A stretch of DNA of 5,052 nt from CAG-303 sp034172985. Lineage in GTDB: Bacteria; Bacillota; Clostridia; Lachnospirales; Lachnospiraceae. Location of the stretch: NCBI GenBank assembly GCA_034172985.1, contig JAXFDY010000103.1, positions 1 to 5,052 of the forward strand, given 5' to 3'. The notes beneath the pieces are model-generated. The model was not told where the DNA came from, did no database searches, and saw only the letters and a list, made by a program, of their open reading frames with translations. Positions 1-5,052 of this stretch are shown here, in pieces (within the stretch, counting starts at the first letter, position 1; each line of letters starts with the position of its first letter). The position numbers were made by a program, and so were the translations under genes.

Positions 1-252
1 AATAACATAATAACACAGAGACATTTTTGACTGTATGACTGTTATGTCAGACTGCGTCTGCTCAATATATTGGAGAATGCTTTGGACATCTACATGTATA
101 GTATCGACATGTTGAGGAGTAATCTGCTCTTCAGCATTTGCGACAGAATCCCTTGATAGTTCAGCATTGTTAGCTGCCGACACAGGGCAACCTGTGCCAG
201 CAGTTATTATTACTGAAAATACAAGAGAAAAAATCATTATAGTTTTTTTCAT
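1..252 (-). CDS. Exported coiled-coil protein, N-terminal part only (runs off left edge)
   Basis: This frame is open from an ATG at 252 to the window edge: 84 codons with no stop. The N-terminus is a clear Sec signal peptide, with basic MKK, a hydrophobic core at about residues 5-18, and a plausible signal peptidase I site after V24-S25-A26. C22 lies in GTGC, a poor lipobox, so a lipoprotein is possible but less likely. The mature part is polar, then shows a 3-4 heptad pattern with V49, I52, V56, I59, I63, (T66), I70, I73, M77 and C80 at core positions, which predicts a coiled coil. The last residues visible, YYVI, could begin a membrane segment, but this is unresolved. An in-frame ATG at 261-259, directly after the upstream stop, would add MRI. 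I chose 252 because MKKTI is the more typical signal-peptide start. The gene is the third of a minus-strand operon behind tubulin-like and actin-like proteins, and would place one component outside the cytoplasm. I do not recognise the family. Confidence 0.72.
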   Translation of the reverse strand, partial: MKKTIMIFSLVFSVIITAGTGCPVSAANNAELSRDSVANAEEQITPQHVDTIHVDVQSILQYIEQTQSDITVIQSKMSLCYYVI

Positions 253-264
253 GATTCTCATTTA
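250..264 (-). other. Gene junction with two candidate in-frame starts (261 and 252)
   Basis: On the minus strand the sequence reads TAA ATG AGA ATC ATG AAA. The stop of the actin-like gene (264-262) is immediately followed by one in-frame ATG (261-259) and, two codons later, by a second (252-250). Either can start the exported protein, giving MRIMKKTI or MKKTI; both are workable signal-peptide N-termini. No Shine-Dalgarno sequence decides between them. The abutment suggests translational coupling to the actin-like gene. Confidence 0.7.
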
Positions 265-3200
265 TTGATTAGAAGATGCCATTTGACGACCGAGCTGGAA
301 AATTGAATCCTTCAGTGGCCAGAAGAACATAGGTTCTTCAAGGTTAACAACAGTACCCTTTGCAGCAAGACCATTCTGAAGAATCTGCATTTGCTTGAAA
401 CTATTTTCTGCAAATTGCATGATTTTTGCCTTAAGACCACGTGTATTTATGTCAGTGTTGTCAAGTACAAGAGCTATAAAATCTTCATCCTCAAACATAT
501 CAAGGAATCTCTCGAATTCATTGAAGAGCTCTGTCTTACGTGATGCAATGTCTTCAATCTTTATACGTCTGTTAGAGTAATCTTCATTTTCCCAGCCATA
601 AACAAGATTGCGTTCTGGATCAATTGTAGAACCACTTGACATAACAACACCACCAGCTGCGGTTACACGCTTAGGATCATCGGCGAATCTTACATCAATC
701 TTCTTAACGTCGATATTTTCACTACTTAAACGATATTCAAAAATCTTGGTAATGATTTCATTCAAGCATGTTGCATCTCCAATAAGTGGGATGTACTTGC
801 TACCCATTCCAGTGAAAGTAATATGATGAGGTACCTCTACACCATCACGAAGGAATGCAAGAGCCATGTAGTAGATGACACTTGACAAATGAACTAACAT
901 CAAGACTTTGAGCTCAGAGCCATCAAGGTAATCAGAGAATCCATACTTTTCTTTACTGAAGAGATAGCTAATCACGTCAGATGAATCTGAAGCGGTATCG
1001 TCCATAAATGCTCTAAGGTGTTCTTTGATTTCATCTTCATCACTTAGATTTGCATATCTTGCAGAATTCAAATAACCTTTGAGGAATCCGTTCTGTTTTG
1101 AAACAGCAGGATTGGTTCCATCTCCCCAAATATCGTTAGCAGCAAAGATTGCAGAATAAGATATTTTTTCACCGCCATCAATAGGGTTGATATAAATTAT
1201 ATCTGAAGTACCACCACCTATATCAACGTTTGCATAGGTTTCACCGAATTGAAGTTCTGGCAAGAACGAGAAGTAAGGAGCAACACCTTCAAGTGCCTGA
1301 ATATTGAGACTCTCATTAACATTCTTAATATTGCTCATAGTTGCACCGACTTCTATTCTGGCATCATTCCAAAGTCCACGGAACTTACCAATAAGACTTT
1401 TGCGCATAGACTGTGGGTATGTGAATACAAGCTTGAAGTCAGGACGACCACCATTCATAACAGCTTTATTCTTCATAATCCACATGAGTTCCTTAAAGAA
1501 CATCTTTACACGGTCTTTTGCCTTTGGATCAGAGTCACTTGCACTCCACTTAATATCTGTACGATAGATACAATCCTTGTTACTGCCAATCTCATTCAGA
1601 TAGTTAAATCCGACATTGATGTTACCGAATATCTGCGGCTCAGCAGTTGTCAGATTTGGAATTTCACATACAGCTGTACGCATTGGAAGCTTAAACAAGC
1701 CATCTCCTATAACACAAGGTACAAACTCACGCAAAGCAGGAGTCAAGAATTCAGAGAACTGGCCAAAACCAGCGTTCGGAGATCCTTTTTCGTGATTGTT
1801 GAGATAAACTGTCTGCAAATCATCTTCAGTAACATCCAATGGTTTAACTCTATCACGGTTAATATTTCCATTTCCACCTTGGCTATAGCCGTATGCAATA
1901 TGAGTATTTGTTGTTCCAAAATCGACACAGAATACATACTGACGTTGATTTGCCGTAACATCTTTCTCGCACATGATTGGAACAATAAGTCCCTTTGCAT
2001 TATTTGAAGTTACATTCAACTCAACGACATCAAAAGCATCTTCAAGGTGTATGTGAACAGTCTTAACAGCACCACGTGAGCGTAAGTTCTCTTGTTTTGC
2101 AAGAGGTTTAGTCAAATCATTAAGATTGAAGAACTCAGCTGTTTTTTCGTCACCCTTATAGCCAAGCATAATATTATACACATTCTTGCCTCCACCTATC
2201 ATTTTATAGAATGGGAAGAATGCAAGATCAAATGCAGACCTAAAGTCAAAGCAGTCAACGATAGAGTCATTTGTGTATTCACGAACGAACTCCATATTTC
2301 TGCCATACTTTGTTGGAATGTTAAGACGAGCAACGACCTTTCTATCATCACTATCAGCATCAATCTCCTCGATAGAGAACATATCTGTCAGAGTAACAGC
2401 ACCAGTAAGCTCATCAACGACAAAAAGGTCCTTAGGTTCAAAGAACTTGAAAATCTCTTTCTTCAATGGCAATAGGAAATGTGTTAGACCACGATTACCA
2501 GTAAAGAACTTGTTCAAGTGCAAGTCATATGAAACCTCAATAATTTTGTCTTCCAGGAAATCATCAATTGTGACAAAAGGATATGTTGTTCCAAAGAAAC
2601 CAGGAAGCTGGCGTGTTGACAATGTAGAAGGCAAAGACGGATCGATGTCATATGAAGCCCATTTCTGTCCCTTCCAGTAGATCGCGCCGTCCATTCCGTG
2701 TTTGCTCAAAACAAGAGGTGTCTTAACCTCCGAAGATGCGCCATTTACGATTTCAGTAGCATATCGTTTAGATGTTGCAATAATCTCATACTGACTATCA
2801 ACATCCACGATAATGTCTTTTTTGCAGAAAATCTGCATATTACCGATTGATACAGAGGCTCCGTCAACGTCTTTGATCGATTCATAATTGTCATCAAAAT
2901 CTCTTGCATATCCACCAGATTTTCCAATGGCATCTTCAAATTCCCTCTTAATTTCGGCATCATATTGGTTACGATTGTCGAAAACATAGGTTGTGATTTC
3001 CTTAGAAAGTGTCTGCCCAAACTTTTCTATGTATTTGTGAACAAAACGACGGAAATCAATACCGCGCTGATGCAATGGCACAATCTGGTCATCAAAAAGA
3101 TAGCCGCCACCTACACGATAGAATTCATTCTTATTCTGACGACGCCAGTTAGGACTAGAATATACTAATGACAAAGGAGATGTACCACCGAGGATTACAT

Positions 3201-3660
3201 TATCATAACGGAAGATGTAAATCTTGTTGTAACCATTTAATTTAGGAGTGTTGTCAATTCCGTCTTGTAATGCTTCTGCAAGTTTGACATGTTTAGGGTT
3301 GCTGCTGTGTTTTAGGAGGTCCACATCACTAGCATCCCATGGTATAATTTGGAGATTATGTCTATCGTGTCCATAAACGAAGATAAACTCCATCATGTCA
3401 AGCCACTCACTTATAAGAGCATGGTATGCTGTAATACCTGTGTGGGCATTATAGGGATCTACCTGTTGCTTGCTGTTGATTTCACTGAATGCACTTATAA
3501 ATAAGAAAAGTCGTGCATAAGGTGTTGGGATAGAAGTTCCCATTTTATTTAATGACACACCACTTGCTTTCTGGGCATCCTCAATCTGCGATCTAACAAC
3601 CTGCGAATTGACAAAGCCCTTTCCTCCAATAGAAGTGTTGTCTATACAAATTGTACTCAT
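262..3660 (-). CDS. Large actin/Hsp70-like (ASKHA) ATPase with unknown N-terminal half
   Basis: This is a complete 1132-residue, probably cytoplasmic protein with no signal peptide or membrane helix. Residues from about 575 to 1010 form an ASKHA ATPase core. Phosphate-1 is DFGTTNT (D580-T586), phosphate-2 is DIGGGTSD (D813-D820), and the adenosine motif is TGMGSKY (950-956), followed by AAGGVV near 1001-1006. A connect-like LEGVAPY (790-796) and FTYPQS (746-751, compare VPA.F in Hsp70) lie in the expected order. K704 in TDIKW may take the place of the Hsp70 catalytic lysine; this is inferred from order alone. Residues 1-570 match no family I can name. They contain IPTPYARLFLF (44-54), GGTSPLSLVYSSPNW (158-172) and a mixed alpha/beta region rich in hydrophobic strands. 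Residues from about 1030 to 1132 look helical and end in PMFFWPL and LGRQM. DnaK is about 640 residues, and FtsA and MreB are 350-420, so this is a distinct long family. SrfB-type Hsp70-like proteins are a possible distant comparison. The start lies 5 bases after the tubulin-like gene, implying co-expression and probably a joint function. The ATPase fold is confident; the role is unknown. Confidence 0.9.
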   Translation of the reverse strand: MSTICIDNTSIGGKGFVNSQVVRSQIEDAQKASGVSLNKMGTSIPTPYARLFLFISAFSEINSKQQVDPYNAHTGITAYHALISEWLDMMEFIFVYGHDRHNLQIIPWDASDVDLLKHSSNPKHVKLAEALQDGIDNTPKLNGYNKIYIFRYDNVILGGTSPLSLVYSSPNWRRQNKNEFYRVGGGYLFDDQIVPLHQRGIDFRRFVHKYIEKFGQTLSKEITTYVFDNRNQYDAEIKREFEDAIGKSGGYARDFDDNYESIKDVDGASVSIGNMQIFCKKDIIVDVDSQYEIIATSKRYATEIVNGASSEVKTPLVLSKHGMDGAIYWKGQKWASYDIDPSLPSTLSTRQLPGFFGTTYPFVTIDDFLEDKIIEVSYDLHLNKFFTGNRGLTHFLLPLKKEIFKFFEPKDLFVVDELTGAVTLTDMFSIEEIDADSDDRKVVARLNIPTKYGRNMEFVREYTNDSIVDCFDFRSAFDLAFFPFYKMIGGGKNVYNIMLGYKGDEKTAEFFNLNDLTKPLAKQENLRSRGAVKTVHIHLEDAFDVVELNVTSNNAKGLIVPIMCEKDVTANQRQYVFCVDFGTTNTHIAYGYSQGGNGNINRDRVKPLDVTEDDLQTVYLNNHEKGSPNAGFGQFSEFLTPALREFVPCVIGDGLFKLPMRTAVCEIPNLTTAEPQIFGNINVGFNYLNEIGSNKDCIYRTDIKWSASDSDPKAKDRVKMFFKELMWIMKNKAVMNGGRPDFKLVFTYPQSMRKSLIGKFRGLWNDARIEVGATMSNIKNVNESLNIQALEGVAPYFSFLPELQFGETYANVDIGGGTSDIIYINPIDGGEKISYSAIFAANDIWGDGTNPAVSKQNGFLKGYLNSARYANLSDEDEIKEHLRAFMDDTASDSSDVISYLFSKEKYGFSDYLDGSELKVLMLVHLSSVIYYMALAFLRDGVEVPHHITFTGMGSKYIPLIGDATCLNEIITKIFEYRLSSENIDVKKIDVRFADDPKRVTAAGGVVMSSGSTIDPERNLVYGWENEDYSNRRIKIEDIASRKTELFNEFERFLDMFEDEDFIALVLDNTDINTRGLKAKIMQFAENSFKQMQILQNGLAAKGTVVNLEEPMFFWPLKDSIFQLGRQMASSNQ

Positions 3661-3671
3661 ACTTATTAGAT
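3661..3671 (-). other. Gene junction: tandem TAA stops then ATG, no Shine-Dalgarno
   Basis: Read on the minus strand, the tubulin-like gene ends ATC TAA TAA GT and the next codon is the ATG of the actin-like gene. Two in-frame TAA codons follow each other, and only 5 bases separate the first stop from the start. There is no purine-rich ribosome binding site; the bases before the ATG are A/T-rich. This fits Bacteroidota translation initiation and implies reinitiation or coupled translation. No room exists for a promoter or terminator. Confidence 0.75.
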
Positions 3672-5052
3672 TTTAATCTTTGTATTATCTTTCATTATAT
3701 TATTAGATGCTGTACGCAAGATGTCAAGCAGTACATACTCTTTCTGAGGTGTTTTAAGAGTTTTTCCTTTCTCAAAATGTCCATTCTCAGTGAGAGCGTT
3801 GTTCATAGCAACATCCATGTCTTGTTTCACAAATCTCGGCACAGACTTTTTGCCGCCCATGAATCCACCCTTTTCTTCGGTTTGATCTTTATGAGCAAAT
3901 ATTCTATGGAATCCGTAATTGTCTTTCTCACCTATAGGAGTTTTCAAATTGAACAATTTCAATTGATGACCATTATTGTCGCTGTTGAGTTCATCGAGCC
4001 AAGACTTATACAACTCATAAAACTCATGCAAATAATAACAAGTATCCTGAAGTTTATCAGGATTACTTATTGAAGAATTGGTGTCCCATGTTAATTCTTC
4101 AAGACCCAATTGACTGAAATACTGCACTCTTGAGAGACTCTTCTTATCCCCTTCAATGCAATCGTGGAAATATTTCATTGCAAGGGTAAGAGAACAGAGT
4201 GGTCTTATTACCGAAACTGTTTTGTCCTTAAGCAGGTCAGATAGGTCTATACAACTTTTACCATTGGCTCCATATAGTTCTCCTTCAACAGCATACTTGA
4301 AATATTCTGTCTTTGCATTGCCTTTTTTGACATTGTTTGGATCATCTGTAACAAAATGGACTATAGACATTGCAGCTACAAACTCAACAAAGTTTGCTCT
4401 ATTCAGCTGTTCCTTACCACCAATATTGTGGTCAAGCTTAGTATCATTGCTATCTCCTACATAGTAGATTGCATTGACATTTTCATTTAAGCCAGAATCT
4501 TCATAGTAAGACAAAGCTGCTTTGGTCTTAGAATTGAACAGGCTTGAGTTAATTGGGCTTCCTGGCTTTGGAATGAGTGAGAAATAAGGAAGAACCATGA
4601 TTGCACCAAGACGAGCTTGATGAAGTTTCATCTCGTTGCTGTTTCTTATTGCAGTAATCAATTCTGGTATTCCACTGGAACCTGTTCCACCAAATAACGA
4701 GCCGATAATTATGATGCTATCGGTTGCAGGGTTGAAAAGTTGAACAAAATCCTTGTACTCTGGAGTTTTTTTCAATTCATGAAATACAACGCTTCCGATG
4801 TTTGGATTACCTTTAAAACCGACTGTCATGTCAATTTCAAGCTCTGCTTTATCTGGGTCTATACTTGTATCATAGAGGGATTCCAGCAAGAACTTTGTTT
4901 TGTAAAGATCACCTGTTAACTGCTCATATCCGATACTTTCCTTATATTGCTTCTCGTCCTGCTTTGGAGCATAATTTAGTTCAAAAGTACTTGTACCACC
5001 TTTTCCTTCCTCTGCAAGTGCATCTTTCATCTGACGCATTCTCGCCATAAAG
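3666..5052 (-). CDS. Tubulin/FtsZ-like GTPase-domain protein, 5' end beyond the window
   Basis: There are 460 codons from the first in-window ATG (5048) to TAA. The codon upstream is sense (TTT) and the frame is open to the edge, so I treat the gene as 5'-truncated. The tubulin signature (T4) is SLFGGTGSSGIPEL, with G120-G126 counted from that Met, after a hydrophobic strand SIIIIG. About 100 residues later RANFVEF (217-223) resembles the T7 element of alpha-tubulin (NVDLTEF), with E222 at the catalytic glutamate position. The T4-T7 spacing is close to that of alpha-tubulin. GFKGNPNIGSVVF (77-89) is probably another nucleotide-pocket loop. The first strand and glycine-rich T1 loop are not present: MARMRQMKDALAEEG is polar and helical, which supports a start upstream. 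The protein is not FtsZ: T4 has GGTGSSG rather than GGGTGTG, and the C-terminal half (about 240-460) is unlike FtsZ, with a glycine-rich stretch EEKGGFMGGKK (391-401) and a basic tail. It is probably of the bacterial 'tubulin-like' (Tubulin_2-type) group. It is first in the visible operon, just before the actin-like gene. GTP binding is likely; polymerisation is unproven. Confidence 0.85.
   Translation of the reverse strand, partial: FMARMRQMKDALAEEGKGGTSTFELNYAPKQDEKQYKESIGYEQLTGDLYKTKFLLESLYDTSIDPDKAELEIDMTVGFKGNPNIGSVVFHELKKTPEYKDFVQLFNPATDSIIIIGSLFGGTGSSGIPELITAIRNSNEMKLHQARLGAIMVLPYFSLIPKPGSPINSSLFNSKTKAALSYYEDSGLNENVNAIYYVGDSNDTKLDHNIGGKEQLNRANFVEFVAAMSIVHFVTDDPNNVKKGNAKTEYFKYAVEGELYGANGKSCIDLSDLLKDKTVSVIRPLCSLTLAMKYFHDCIEGDKKSLSRVQYFSQLGLEELTWDTNSSISNPDKLQDTCYYLHEFYELYKSWLDELNSDNNGHQLKLFNLKTPIGEKDNYGFHRIFAHKDQTEEKGGFMGGKKSVPRFVKQDMDVAMNNALTENGHFEKGKTLKTPQKEYVLLDILRTASNNIMKDNTKIKI

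Noticed and set aside
91..98. Palindrome TACATGTA as a possible operator
   Set aside because: It is an 8-base chance-level palindrome inside the coding frame of the exported protein, with no second copy or promoter nearby.
1249..2007. 252-codon open frame on the plus strand opposite the ATPase domain
   Set aside because: It lies wholly antisense to readable ASKHA motifs (phosphate-1 at 1903-1923 and phosphate-2 at 1201-1224). Its translation has no recognisable pattern and an odd, Ile/Cys/Thr-rich composition, as expected of a shadow frame.
2092..2680. Two overlapping plus-strand frames of 127 and 135 codons
   Set aside because: Both are antisense to the uninterrupted 1132-codon gene, overlap each other in different frames, and have no plausible domain or start context.
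262..3660. Calling the large protein DnaK or FtsA
   Set aside because: It shares only the ASKHA phosphate and adenosine motifs. It has about 570 additional N-terminal residues, no DnaK substrate-binding domain and no FtsA-type C-terminal amphipathic anchor.
4977..4997. GKGGTST (residues 16-22 of the visible tubulin-like part) as the T1 nucleotide loop
   Set aside because: A T1 loop follows a hydrophobic first beta-strand. Here the preceding residues MARMRQMKDALAEE are polar and helical, so the true T1 is more likely upstream of the window.
3666..5052. Calling the tubulin-like gene ftsZ
   Set aside because: The T4 box is GGTGSSG, not GGGTGTG. The C-terminal half lacks FtsZ features, and the neighbours are not division genes.

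Overview
The window holds part of one tightly packed operon transcribed from the minus strand (right to left). Moderately AT-rich DNA (roughly 40% G+C by eye), gene starts without a Shine-Dalgarno sequence, tandem TAA stops and near-zero intergenic gaps suggest a Bacteroidota genome, probably Bacteroidales. This assignment is by style only; no taxonomic marker gene is present.

Layout in transcription order: (1) 5052-3666, the downstream part of a tubulin/FtsZ-superfamily GTPase-like protein, whose 5' end most likely lies beyond the right edge. (2) 3660-262, an intact 1132-residue protein with a large uncharacterised N-terminal half and a C-terminal actin/Hsp70-type (ASKHA) ATPase domain in which the phosphate-1, phosphate-2 and adenosine motifs are all readable. 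(3) 252-1 (possibly starting at 261), the first 84 codons of a protein with a signal peptide followed by a near-perfect heptad repeat. It runs off the left edge. The gaps are 5 bases between genes 1 and 2, and 0 or 9 bases between genes 2 and 3. No stretch over 300 bases lacks a gene, and no promoter, terminator, RNA gene, mobile element or CRISPR array is visible.

The main interest is the pairing of a divergent tubulin-like protein and a divergent actin/Hsp70-like protein in one operon with an exported coiled-coil protein. FtsZ and FtsA are the familiar tubulin/actin pair in bacteria, but neither protein here is FtsZ or FtsA. The tubulin-like protein carries a GGTGSSG box and a T7-like element about 100 residues later. 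The actin-like protein is far larger than FtsA, MreB or DnaK and has about 570 extra N-terminal residues. A reasonable hypothesis is a two-NTPase cytoplasmic assembly or conflict/stress machine connected to the cell envelope. Function, polymerisation and phenotype cannot be read from the sequence.
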